Part shown: positions 48,817-59,404 of the stretch, one piece after another
How positions within the stretch are numbered: position 1 is the first letter of the stretch
How the letters are laid out: each line of letters starts with the position of its first letter
Origin: Ziziphus jujuba
Lineage: Eukaryota; Streptophyta; Magnoliopsida; Rosales; Rhamnaceae
Length of the DNA stretch: 64,000 nucleotides
Direction: 5' to 3'
Assembly: GCF_031755915.1 (NCBI RefSeq)
Contig: NC_083387.1
Span: 3,128,501 to 3,192,500, forward strand
The notes under the pieces: model-generated
What the model was told of the DNA's origin: nothing
Seen by the model: only the letters and a program-made list of their open reading frames with translations
The model's database searches: none
Made by a program: the position numbers and the translations under genes

Positions 48817-49273
48817 ATGAGGCTCATTCGATCAATCACTGGTAATCTTCTCCTCTCAATTTTCAAATTCTTAAGCTTTTCCCCAGACATTTTCTTACTT
48901 GTTTCGCTAATAATGAAATAGTTTTTTTTTTAAAATAAATAATATATTTTAGATTGTTATTGGGACGGAGGCACTACGCAAGCAGTGTCTCTAATTTTGA
49001 TTTTCTTTTATTGGTTTTGGGATTTTTTTTTTTGGAGAAATTGCGAAAGTTGTGTTCTGTTTTTTTTTTTTTTTTTTTTTTCTTTTTTAATAACGGTGGT
49101 GGTAGGCATTTCTTGCTGAGAGATATGTATGATGATATGATGCTGGATGGAGTACAGCCAACTAGGGATACATTCTATTCTGTCATCGTTGGAACCATGA
49201 AAAGCTCTTGCTTGCAGGACGCTTTCTACTTTTCTGACCAAATGAAATCCATGGGTTTGGTCCCTGATGTATG
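48817..49273 (+). pseudogene. truncated 5' end of a pentatricopeptide repeat (PPR) protein gene
   Basis: ATG at 48817 gives MRLIRSIT before a GTAATC donor at 48842. A later open stretch (from about 48953) reads LLLGRRHYASSVSNF, like the end of a mitochondrial targeting region. After a poly-T tract, about 49104-49270 encodes DMYDDMMLDGVQPTRDTFYS, then VIVGTMKSSCLQDAFYFSDQ and MKSMGLVPDV: one full PPR motif and the start of the next. The rest of the PPR array is absent; downstream sequence belongs to other genes. It resembles the At4g35850-type mitochondrial PPR protein, from memory. The reading frame is not continuous across the T-rich spacer, so I treat this as a gene remnant. It could still be transcribed from the divergent promoter. 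Confidence 0.6.
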
Positions 49274-49430
49274 TATTTGTATATATATGCTTCTTCTTTT
49301 TTTTTCATTTTTGTTTTTTTTTTCACATGGATCTGCATTAATTTTTATCTGCTGAATATTAGATTCTTTCAAGATTGGAAATTTTGTATAAAGTTACTTT
49401 GTGTTTTTTTTTTCTTTTTTTTTATTTCTC

Positions 49431-49451
49431 TCCCCCCCCCCCCCCCCCCTA
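49431..49451. repeat. poly-C homopolymer tract
   Basis: About 19 consecutive C residues, unusual in this AT-rich window. Such tracts often mark assembly or replication slippage problems. Confidence 0.8.
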
Positions 49452-49521
49452 GCTATTACAATGTATTGCTTTGTGTTATAGGTTATTTTATACAACAGTT
49501 TAGTTTCTTGATGTAGTGCAG

Positions 49522-50370
49522 ATGAACTCTGTCATTGTTGACTCGAGGCCAAAGTGCTTGGTTGGCATTATTTTTTATGGTTACCCTTCTTATTCTAGAA
49601 TGTATGTAGAAGAAACAAGTTACTACTTTTTCTCTAGGTGATTGATGAAATAGATGGAGCTCTTGGTGATGGCAAAGGTGATGTGGAGGTTATTCTAAAG
49701 ATGGTAATTGTGTGTTTTCCATTATTGAATGCTGCTTATTTATTAAATTTAATTGTCTCCACGCTTATTTGTGTTTTAATATAATTGTAGTTATAGTTAT
49801 TTTATTACTATAATTGCTGTTGGTGATTAAATATAACTGCTTTCGTTGTTATCAGTTATTGTTGTCATGTATAATTCTTATTTTCCTTAATGTTTAATGC
49901 AAACTGTCAGTTATTGCATTTACTTCATTATCAACATGAGAATCATAAGGGAAATTTACTGTTTAAACTCCATGGTTGCACATTATATACGTTAACAGAA
50001 ACCTCCATTTCTATCGAGGGTAATATATTCAGCTATGGTGGTTTTTATTTCCCAGTGCTCATTATATTTTTCACTTTTATTTTATGTTGTTCATATAGGT
50101 TTGTGCAGATAAGAAGTCTGATACAGGGAAGGAGAATTTTCCAAATGAAGAAAATCATGAAAGTACATAGAAAGTTTATCATTCATATGGAGTTTCCTTT
50201 TCATGATTCCCTGGAAAATGGTACACTCGAAAGTTTATCATTCATATGGAGTTTCCTTTTCATGATTCTTTTCATGTAAACTAGATAGTATTTTTTGCTT
50301 ATTGACAGCTACTTGCTTTCTGCAGGGTTCATATATTTGTTCAACCAACAGTTAATTGTGTTGTCAGCAG
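49522..50370 (+). pseudogene. CTF18: four exons of a CTF18 (clamp-loader) gene fragment, including Walker B
   Basis: Exon-like blocks with good splice sites: 49522-49560 (MNSVIVDSRPKCL), 49638-49703 (VIDEIDGALGDGKGDVEVIL then KM), 50099-50170 (VCADKKSDTGKENFPN, reaching a TAG) and 50326-50370 (VHIFVQPTVNCVVS). The DEID Walker B box and flanking DGALGDGKG are characteristic of CTF18, the large subunit of the alternative RFC clamp loader that acts in sister-chromatid cohesion. The P-loop exons upstream and the rest of the AAA+ domain downstream are missing, and exon 3 ends in a stop. The introns are retained, so this is a genomic DNA fragment, not a processed copy. Neighbouring fragments of other genes are in the same orientation. 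Confidence 0.75.
50170..50268 (+). repeat. 40-bp direct duplication inside the CTF18 fragment
   Basis: The 40 bp starting GAAAGTTTATCATTCATATG at 50170 recur identically at 50229, 59 bp apart. The first copy overlaps the TAG that ends the third CTF18 exon. The lack of divergence suggests a recent event. Confidence 0.85.
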
Positions 50371-50967
50371 GTGATCCTTGACTACCATGGCTGATGTTTA
50401 ATTGCTGTGACAATTTCAAGCCTTTCCATTTCTGATTTCATCTGTTTTATAGACATTTTAGATACTTTGTTGCTTTCATGATTTCTGAAATTTCCTTAGA
50501 ATTTCTGATATGAAGTCAGTGAATGGAAATAGGATATTTAGATGGAAGACTTAATTATTTTGATTATCCAATTCAATCTTCGGGACAACATATCCACTTG
50601 CATACTTACTACTTACAAGACAGTTTGATAATGACTCGCTTTGTGATATTTTTCTTCCTTTGTTGATGTCTAGACCAATAATTCTACTCTTCACAGTTTG
50701 CATATAGCATTTATCGCATATGAGGACAGCTAAGGTCTTCAGTTCTCATTATATTTATTTAAAATTTTTTTGAGGGAATCCCTTATTTTATTAAATCAGA
50801 GATGCTTTTTTGTCAAGTATTAAAAAAAGTTAGTCATTTTTTTAGGTTGAGAGTTAAAACAAAATGCTTTAGTAATTTTCCTTAATTATTTACAATAATT
50901 ATTTTCTTTGAAACTTGTATGCTAAATATTGTAACTAACTGCAGATATTTCATTTGATTTCATCCAG

Positions 50968-51139
50968 GTATCAAATCTGTCTCCGTTTTAGTGGAGGTGC
51001 CCCATATGCTTTTAATGGTGTCACTAAAGTTTGGCATTATACCAATTGTGCTGCCAGTTGGTGTTCGAGATTTTGACATTGATGGGGAACATTGGGTCAA
51101 GTCGGGATTGATACCAACAGAGGCTTTTGTAGGAGCTGT
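50968..51139 (+). pseudogene. fragment of an SMP/C2-domain lipid-binding protein gene (NTMC2-like)
   Basis: After a CATCCAG acceptor the frame reads IKSVSVLVEVPHMLLMVSLK, then FGIIPIVLPVGVRDFDIDGE and HWVKSGLIPTEAFVGA. This matches the core of the SMP (synaptotagmin-like mitochondrial lipid-binding) domain of plant membrane-contact-site proteins, where the usual text is close to 'GVRDFDIDGELWVKLRLIPTEP'. One exon only; upstream and downstream exons are absent. The end runs into a 19-bp triplicated sequence. Same strand as the PPR and CTF18 fragments. Confidence 0.65.
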
Positions 51140-51184
51140 AATATTCTGTAGGAGCTGTAATATTCTCTAGGAGGTGTAATATTC
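51128..51184 (+). repeat. three tandem copies of a 19-bp unit
   Basis: TGTAGGAGCTGTAATATTC occurs at 51128 and 51147, and as TCTAGGAGGTGTAATATTC at 51166. It starts within the last codons of the SMP fragment (EAFVGAVIF), so it arose by local duplication at the fragment's edge. Confidence 0.9.
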
Positions 51185-51187
51185 TCT

Positions 51188-52826
51188 TGTTTTTATTCAT
51201 AAAACACTTGTACAATTTCCTCTTGCTAATTCAGATTTTATTTTTAGTTTTTGTACTTGATTCTCGTGTCAATATGATGTGTAAGGATTCAATTTCATTA
51301 TTAAATTCTCCATATTATTTGATATGTGGAGAAGCAATAAATAAGAAGGATGATAATTTAAATGGATGGTATCAATCACTTTTACATGAACGACTCCATG
51401 GTAGTATGTCCAAATGAGACTTGTTAGGAGGGAATTAATTGTCTGGCTTTTGTAAACTATTTAAATACATGGATATGAAAGTGTAAAATAAAAATAACAG
51501 TTTTCCATTTCTCATTGACTGTCTCGAATACAGGTGATAATATTAAAACAATTTTTTTGACCATCTCTCATTTCTATCTACCCTCATTAATTTCTGTCCC
51601 TCTCTCTTACTGTCCCTGCTACCACATTAAATGTATACTGTGTCTTCCTCTCTCTTTCTCTTTTGTTGGTTAGGTACCTTTCAACCTTCTTTCTTTGCAT
51701 TGACGAACATTGCAGAAAATTCCAAAATCTCTTCAGTTCAGTTCACTCTCCCTGCATCATCTGAAAATCTTCATTGTGGAGCCCATACACTTCAAAAGGA
51801 TGTAATTAAATTGTACGTTTCTGCAGATCGGAGTTAACGATTACCTGATATGTGGATATATATACATATATATATATATACATAATTTGGCTTTATGCTA
51901 CTTCTTTACATAATTTTTTTTTATCATTTATAATAATTTTTTTCCATCTTAATGTTTTGAAATCATGAACTCCCAATAGTAAACATAAATGGCTTAATAA
52001 CTAAGCCAAAAAATAAATACAATATACTTCATATTAATTTTGTTAATTGATTTTACGAAAAAAATTTCCTAAAATATACTTTACGTATAGGTGATAGATA
52101 AAGTCAAAATCAAATAATGACTTAGCCTTAGCACAATACTAGCAGTGAGGAAAAAGTATGAATTGGTACGAACAAAGGACGCGTTATAAACTATGAACAA
52201 AAAATTAAATATAATATTATAAAAATGAATCAAAAATGTTTTGTTTGAATTCACAGAAAGATGATATCGAGGTCAAATTTAGAGCATTAGACCTTTCAAT
52301 GGATCGATTTAATTAACAAATATATATATATATATATATATATTAGCCTAAGAATAAGAATTTAATTAGTCAATATTGTATTAAAAAAATAACATTTACA
52401 TGGTCAGAAAGGGAAAACATTGACCAACTACAAAATTTGTTTGTCTTCTGTATCCAGCAGCTAGTACCTTCTATCAGCTTTCACAGGGTGTGTTATAAAT
52501 ATAAATATGTGTACATATATGGCAACATTTTTCCCTTAAACAGCATTTGTACTCATTTACATAAAATGCATTCCTATTTTATCTTTACTCATTTATTGAA
52601 AATGCATTTGTATTTGTATTTAAAATGCTATTCCACTAGGCGTTAATAACATAATTGTTTGGCTTATTTTCTGTACTCATGTACTAAAAATGTATTTGTA
52701 TTTTTTCATTACTTTTGCTTCAGGATTATAGTTAAACCTTCCAGCAAAGATTCTACGATTGCAGAAGTAGATACTTAGTATGTTTTGAATTGGTAAACTC
52801 TTTGTGCTCAATGTCATAAATTTCAG
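51188..52826. other. AT-rich DNA between the gene fragments and the MULE transposase
   Basis: No coding motif. TA tracts lie near 51867 and 52321. The 5' non-coding exon(s) and left terminus of the MULE should be here or just before, but no clear terminal inverted repeat could be matched by eye with the 62.4-64 kb region. Confidence 0.4.
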
Positions 52827-55425
52827 TTTTACTGTTCTACGATGGAACATGGAGTGAATGTTCTGAAGGTACCTGGAGATACCAACGTCAAAGAACGAAG
52901 ATTATACGTATCAAAAGGAATTGTACGTTAGCTGAACTTGAAGATGTTGTCTACAACGCTCTCAACTTAGATTCTACACAACATCAATTAATCTTCAAGG
53001 TCATATACCATGTGTGTTTGTCATGTGAGCCGTACATTGTGGAAAATGATGAAGACCTACAAAGTTTATAGAAGAGTATAGTTTACACAGACCTCAAGAC
53101 AGATCTCCACTTATTGTTGATGTGTTATCCAGGGTTCCAAAGAGTATTAATATTGCTGGATGTGTTGTGAATAGGATACCTACAAGTTTAGGATTTATGA
53201 CTAATGCCCCACTATCTGCAGTTCCTGAGATAGCTACTTGTACCTCTGATGCCAACATGCAGTCCCCAGCGACCGAACTTCATGTGCCGGAAACTCAACC
53301 TGGATTCTCTGAAAATCAAATTTGTGAAAACAATGTGCAATCTGTGGAACATGATCATGATAATGAGCACTTCGACATTAATGATATGAATGAATATCGT
53401 GGACATGATTATGATCAAGATGAACAATTTGAGGTTGAGGTCAACACTGATCGTAGTGAAGATGGGTTACGAGACATTTGTTGGACCCAACATTCGGGAC
53501 TTTCAGCTGGTGATAGTCGACATGGTGAGTCTCCTTATGGTAGTAGTCCAATTGATAATGTGAATGATGATGTGCTTGCCTCTCCTTGTACCGAAAACCA
53601 TTTGGACATTCGACAGGATTCTAACGCAACCATGGCTGAACTTAGGGTTAACCATCGCTTCTCATCCGTCAATGCCCATGAAATCATTCGAATCAACCAA
53701 ATTTTTGCGAGTAAGAATGCGCTACAGAAGAAGATTAGTTTTTATGCACTAAGGAGAAATTTTGAATTCAAGGTCAAGAAGTCGGATAGAGTCCAATATG
53801 AGGTTGTATGTGCAAAGGACAATTGCATGTGGCGAATGCGTGCTACCAAACTACATGGTGATAATACAGAGGCCTTCATGATTAGGGCCTTCAAGGATGA
53901 GCATATTTGCTCTTTAAATATCATGAAAAGGGATCATCGTCAAGTAACAAGTTCAGTTATCGGAGACATCATCCAGCCAATGTTTGATGGGATTTCAAGG
54001 CAATACAAACCTCGAGATATCGTGCATGACATTCGCTCTAATTACGGAGTAAACATAAGCTACAACAAAGCATGGGCCGCTAAGGAAGTTGCACTATCAG
54101 GTTTGTGGGGCACGCCAGAAGATTCATATGCAAAACTTCCTTTATGGAGTCACGTTTTGAAGAGCAAAAATCCGGGCACGTTTACTCGAATTGAAACTGA
54201 TGATCAAAACAGATTTTTATATTTTTTCATGGCACTTGGAGCTAGCATTAGAGGGTTCCAGCATATGCGGAGAGTCATAGCTGTCAATGGAACTACACTG
54301 AAGAATAGATATAGAGGTTTGTTATATATTGCATCATGTTTGGATGGGAACAATCAAATTTATCCACTTGCTTATGGAATAGGCCCTGGGGAGACGGATG
54401 CGGCTTACACGTGGTTTTTTGAGAGCTTTAAAGAAGCGTTTGGGGATGATCCGAATATAGCTTTTATATCGGATAGACACAAGAGCATTACAAAAGCAAT
54501 ACGTACAGTTTTCCCTAATAATCACCATGGCCATTGCACATATCATCTTGGTACAAATTTACGTGCTAAGAAGTTTAAAGGTAATGTCAACGCGATTATA
54601 TCAACTTTTAATGATGCAGCTAGAGCATATATTGTTGAGGATTTTGATAAGGCCATGCAGCTTTTAAAAGGGGTTAGTATTGAAGCTCTACAATATCTCA
54701 AGGATGCAAGTCCTTCAAAATGGGCTAGATCACATTTTTCGGGCAATAGATACAACATAATGACAACTAACATTGCAGAGAGCATGAAATCTGTGCTTAT
54801 TGATGCTAGGGATAAACCTGTTTTGCCATTACTAGATCACATTTGTGATGTCTTGCAAAGGTGGTGGTATGAACGTCGAACTAACGCTGCTGCAATGCAA
54901 ACTCCTGTTACTAATTGGTTGGAAAAAATCATGCAGGATCGCTCAAATAATGGCAGAGGCTTACGTGTTATGCCAATGAACTTATATGAGTTTCAAGTTG
55001 TTGGCCATGGCATGTTCGTTGGAGTTATTAACTTAGAAAATAAGACGTGTTCATGCAAGGAATTTGACATTGATGGATTTCCTTGTGTCCATGCAATTGC
55101 AGCATGTAAGCATCGACATATTTCTCCATATTTCCTTTGCTTAGCGCATTACTCAGTTGACTCACTCCGTGATGCATATTCGGAAACCATATATCCACTT
55201 GGAGATATATGTCAGTGGCATGCTCCAGATGATGTCATAAACCAGGTTGTACTTCCACCTCAAATTGGCAAACAGTCAGGAAGACCGAGAAAGAAGAGGA
55301 TTCAATCTCAAGGAGAGGAGCGTCATCAATATAGATGTAGGAGGTGCAAACAGGTTGGTCACAGCAGCCGATCATGCTCCGCCGCCGTACCTCTTGATAG
55401 CTCTAACAACCAACAGCACCACTGA
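52827..55425 (+). pseudogene. MULE transposase (MURA-like), frameshifted and with Asp-to-Asn in the DDE triad
   Basis: After a TTTCAG acceptor the frame opens VLLFYDGTWSE, the usual MULE N-terminus, and runs to a TAG at about 53069-53071. The next frame resumes at once with IEEYSLHRPQDRSPLIVDVL and stays open to 55425, so one base has been lost near 53065-53068. Counting from 53122: a MuDR DNA-binding domain (residues about 190-280, with C-W-R-HIC pattern); the MULE DDE domain (about 375-475) with NGTTLKNRYRGLLYIASCLD, a Glu-containing block ETDAAYTWFFESF and ISDRHKSI; a SWIM zinc finger (CSCKEFDIDGFPCVHAIAAC, about 643-665); and a CCHC knuckle (CRRCKQVGHSSRSC). The catalytic 'VDGT' reads VNGT (AAT at 54286-54288). 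The enzyme is therefore probably dead. It is intronless apart from the 5' end. Confidence 0.9.
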
Positions 55426-55892
55426 AACGAACGCCCATCAATCGCATGATGCTATATTCAGAAAATGAGGCCATGTTATGTGGTATGTGTGTGTATGAAA
55501 TGTAGTCAGGAATGCAATTAGTTGGTCAACCACATAACATGTGTTTTGGCGTAATAGACGTTGGCTTTATGTGTTCTTTTATTGTCAAATTCATCTGTCG
55601 TATTGTTTTGATAACATATCATTCCGTCTTCAGTTTTTGGTTCAGTTGTTTGTATGTTTCTTACTATTGCATGGATGATATTACTGCCCAATGGTAATGA
55701 CCAATACATCATCGGTAATTGACATTTGTACACCGTCGTAAAAGACTCACAACAATTCCATCCGGCAACTTCAATCATGTGTGTTCCAACCAATAACATG
55801 CTAAATGTAGCATTATTAATGATAAATTCTGGCAAAGTAAGTGATCAAACGGCATTAAAAAATGAAAACGTTCAATTTGTTTTTGATTAAAA

Positions 55893-58411
55893 AATTACCG
55901 AAAGTTTCGTCGGTAATTACCGAAACCCTATGGCAATCACATTTTACCAATTTTTTGGGCCCCACAAGTCCCCTAAGGTGTGTTGAATGCAAAAAAATGA
56001 AAAATATGGATTCTAAAATTATCCTAAGGAGAGAAAATCCCAAAATTGCTTCAAAAGTTCTCAAATTTTCTAAAAAAATACGATGACTGTACGCGATCGG
56101 TAATTCCCGAGGAAACCGTCGGTAACCAACAAATACCCTTTGGAAAAATTACCGACGGTTTCATCGGTAATTACCAAGGGTGTACAGTCAATCACATTTT
56201 ACCAATTTTTTGGGCTCCACAAGTCCCATAACTTGTATTGAAGGCAAAAACATGCAAAATAGGGATTCTAAAATTGTACTAAGGAGAGAAAATCCCAAAA
56301 TTTCATAAACGTGTCTCAAATTTTGCAAAAAAATTGGATAACTGTACCCCCTCGGTAATTCCCGAGGAAACCGTCGGTAACCAACCACATACCCTCTGGA
56401 AAAATTACCGACGGTTTCGTCGGTAATTACCGAGGGTGTACAGTCCATCACATTTTACCAATTTTTTGGGCCCCACAAGTCCCATAACGTGTGTTGAATG
56501 CAAAAACATGCAAAATAGGGATTCTAAAATTATACTAAGGAGAGAAAATCCCAAAATTTCATAAAAGTGTCTTAAATTTTGCAAAAAAATTGGATGACTG
56601 TTCATCCTCGGTAATTCCCGAGGAAACCGTCGGTAACAAATAAATTCCCCCTGGAAATCTTACTGACGGTTTCGTCGGTACCGAGGGTGTACAGTCCATC
56701 ACATTTTAACAATTTTTTGGGCCCTATAAGTCCCATAACGTGTGTTGAATGCAAAAACATGCAAAATAGGGATTCTAAAATTATACTAAGGAGAGAAAAT
56801 CCTAAAATTTCATAAAAGTGTCTCAAATTTTGCAAAAAAATTGGATGACTGTTCACCCTCGGTAATTCCCGAGGAAATCGTCGGTAACGAACACATACAT
56901 TCTAGAAAAATTACCGACGGTTTCGACGGTAATTACCGAGGGTGTACAGTCCATCACATTTTACCAATTTTTTGGGCCCCACAAGTCCCATAACGTGTGT
57001 TGAATGCAAAAACATGCAAAATAAGGATTCTAAAATTATGCTAAGGAGAGAAAATCCCAAAATTTCATAAACGTGTCTCAAATTTTACAAAAAAATTGGA
57101 TGACTGTACCCCCTCGGTAATTCCCGAGGAAACCGTCGGTAACCAACCATATACCCTCTGGAAAAATTACCGACGGTTTCATCGGTAATTACCGAGGGTG
57201 TACAGTCATCAAATTGTTTTGCAAAATTTGAGACACGTTTATGAAATTTTGGGATTTTCTCTCCTTAGTACAATTTTAGAATCCCTATTTTACATGTTTT
57301 TGCATTCAACACACGTTATGGGATTTGTGGGGCCCAAAAAACATGTAAAATGTGATGGACTGTACACCCTCGGTAATTACCGACGAAACCGTTGGTAATT
57401 TTTCCAGAAGGAATTTATTGGTTACCGACGGTTTCCTCAGGAATTACCAAGGGAATACAGTCATACTATGTTTTTGTAAAATTTGAGACACTTTTATGAA
57501 ATTTTTGGATTTTCTCTCCTTAGCATAATTTTAGAATCCCTATCTTGCATGTTTTTGCATTCAACACACGTTATGGGACTTGTGGGGCCCAAAAAACTTG
57601 TATATGGACTGTACACCCTCGGTAATTACCGACGAAACCGTCGGTAATTTTTCCAGAGGGTATGTGTTGGTTACCGACGGTTTCCTCGGGAATTACCAAG
57701 GGAATACAGTCATCCAATATATTTTGCAAAATTTGAGACACTTTTATGAAATTTTGGGATTTTCTCTACTTAGTATAATTTTAGAATCCCTATTTGCCAT
57801 TTTTTGCATTCAACACACATTATGGGACTTGTGGGGCCCAAAAAATTGGTAAAATGTTATGGACTGTACACCCTCGGGAATTACCGACGAAACTGTCGGT
57901 AATATTTCCAGAGGGTATGTGTTGGTTACCGACGATTTCCTCGGGAATTACTGAGGGTGAATAGTCATCCTATTTTTTTGCAAAATTTGAGATACTTTTA
58001 TGAAATTTTTTGATTTTCTCTCCTTAGTATAATTTTAGAATCCATATTTTGCATGTTTTTGCATTCAACACACATTATGGGACTTGTGGAGCCCAACAAA
58101 TTGGTAAAATGTGATTGACTGTTCACTTTCGGTAATTACCGACAAAACCGTCGGTAGGTTTTCCAGAGTGAATTTGTTGGTTACCGACGGTTTCCTCGGG
58201 AATTACCGAGGGTGTCCAGTCATCCAATTTTTTTGCAAAATTTGACACTTTTATGAAATTTTGGGATTTTCTCTCCTTAGTATAATCTTAGAATCCCTAT
58301 TTTGTATGTTTTTGCATTCAACACACGTTATGGGACTTGTGGGGTCCAAAAAATTGGTAAAATGTGATTACCATAGGATTTCGGTAATTACCGACGAAAC
58401 CTTCGGTAATT
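55893..58411. repeat. 2.5-kb foldback: inverted repeat with five ~252-bp tandem units in each arm
   Basis: Left arm units begin (CACATTTTACC) at 55938, 56193, 56449, 56700 and 56955. The right arm holds the same units reversed (ending GGTAAAATGTG-like) near 57354, 57606, 57858, 58114 and 58366. The axis of symmetry is at about 57152. The outer ends match: AATTACCGAAAGTTTCGTCG at 55893 and its reverse complement with one change at 58411. Each unit contains TTTTGGGCCCCACAAGTCCC, a GAATGCAAAAACATGCAAAA segment, AAGGAGAGAAAATCCCAAAA, and a hairpin block at the junction. The right arm's second unit lacks a few bases (about 57598-57604). Sequence identity between arms is high by eye. Such a structure would fold into a long hairpin and could feed siRNA production. 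No target duplication is evident at its edges. Confidence 0.92.
57112..57196. repeat. central hairpin block of the foldback (example of nine such blocks)
   Basis: CCCTCGGTAATTCCCGAGGA + AACCGTCGGTAA pairs with TTACCGACGGTTTCATCGGT + AATTACCGAGGG across a loop of about 20 nt, leaving only a few mismatches in a 32-bp stem. The inner palindrome TCGGTAATTACCGA is perfect in most blocks. Similar blocks recur near 56096, 56349, 56606, 56858, 57370, 57618, 57870 and 58126, with half-blocks at both foldback ends. This block contains the symmetry axis of the whole array. Confidence 0.85.
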
Positions 58412-58731
58412 AAATGTTTGTGCCAATAGGAGAACGTTTTCGGAACATTTGGGGGCATTGATGAATGTATAATTTGCATGTTATTGCCGGAAACACTCCA
58501 TTAGCTGAGTATTTGGAGAAAAAAAAATGTTAATTCATATTACCAAAAGCGTTTCTATAATTATCGATGCACCATCGGTAATCATCTTTGCTTTAATTTT
58601 TACCACAACCGAGGGTTTTTTTTTCTTTTTTTTTTTTTTTCAACGGTTGTCATTAGTAAAGATAGGTTCAGCATATTAAGATAACATTAGTATAACATTA
58701 GTATAGAGTGTCATAACATTAAACATACGAT
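58412..58731. other. spacer between foldback and Ulp1-like gene
   Basis: AT-rich, with a poly-T/C tract (about 58617-58642) and a decayed copy of the palindrome motif at about 58555-58585 (ATTATCGATGCACCATCGGT). It should include the 3' UTR of the minus-strand Ulp1-like gene. Confidence 0.45.
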
Positions 58732-59281
58732 CTACGTTGAAAGTTTATTAAAGTACAAATCAACAGCATATTTTTTTCTAAAAAACATAATGTCTTGCGG
58801 ACCAAATGAAGGATTCTCCTCACTACTCATGTATTCAATAAATTTCAGAGCGTAGACGCCACAATCACCCTTGCAAAATAGCATTAATGATTAGCATTAA
58901 TGAAAACCAACCACGTGTATTTTCACACGTAACCACAATAAAACAGCAGCAATACAAGTTGTTTGAAATGACAACACATTCATACCCATTATCTTGGCGG
59001 GGTGCATCTTTGATCATGGTCATCGTGAATGGATCTAAAGTGGGAGGCACGTCCGGATTCTTCTCGTAATATCCCCCATCCCTCAATAGGTAAGGCAGCA
59101 TATACGTAAGGCATTCTGCATTCTTCAACTCTCTATTCTGGACATATTTATTTCCCATATTTGGATCGTATAAATCAATATGTCGGGCCTTCAAGTCCAC
59201 ACATGCTGCCAACCAATGCGCGCCTCCATTGTTGACAGGGATGTACACCTGCAAATTAGAACATAACCTCATTATCCACAA

Positions 59282-59404
59282 AATGGGAAACATAGTGAGA
59301 AATTTTTTCAATATATGTAGGGAATGGGAAACATAGTGAGAATTTTTTTCAATATATGTAGGGAATGGGAAACATAGTGAGAAGTTTTTTCAATATATGT
59401 AGGG
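59282..59404. repeat. three tandem copies of a 41-bp unit in an intron of the Ulp1-like gene
   Basis: AATGGGAAACATAGTGAGAA begins at 59282, 59323 and 59364, each followed by a T-run and CAATATATGTAGGG. The repeats lie in the intron between the exons at 59539-59411 and 59248. Confidence 0.9.

Noticed and set aside
55855..57852. Series of 66-90 codon open frames beginning MNSHPIFLQNLRHFYEILGF-like
   Set aside because: They recur once per repeat unit on alternating strands and simply translate the ~252-bp repeat. There is no domain, and the frames break when units vary.
55893..58411. CRISPR-like array of regularly spaced repeats
   Set aside because: Units are ~252 bp, repeated whole with no unique spacers, inverted at mid-array and embedded in a plant MULE.
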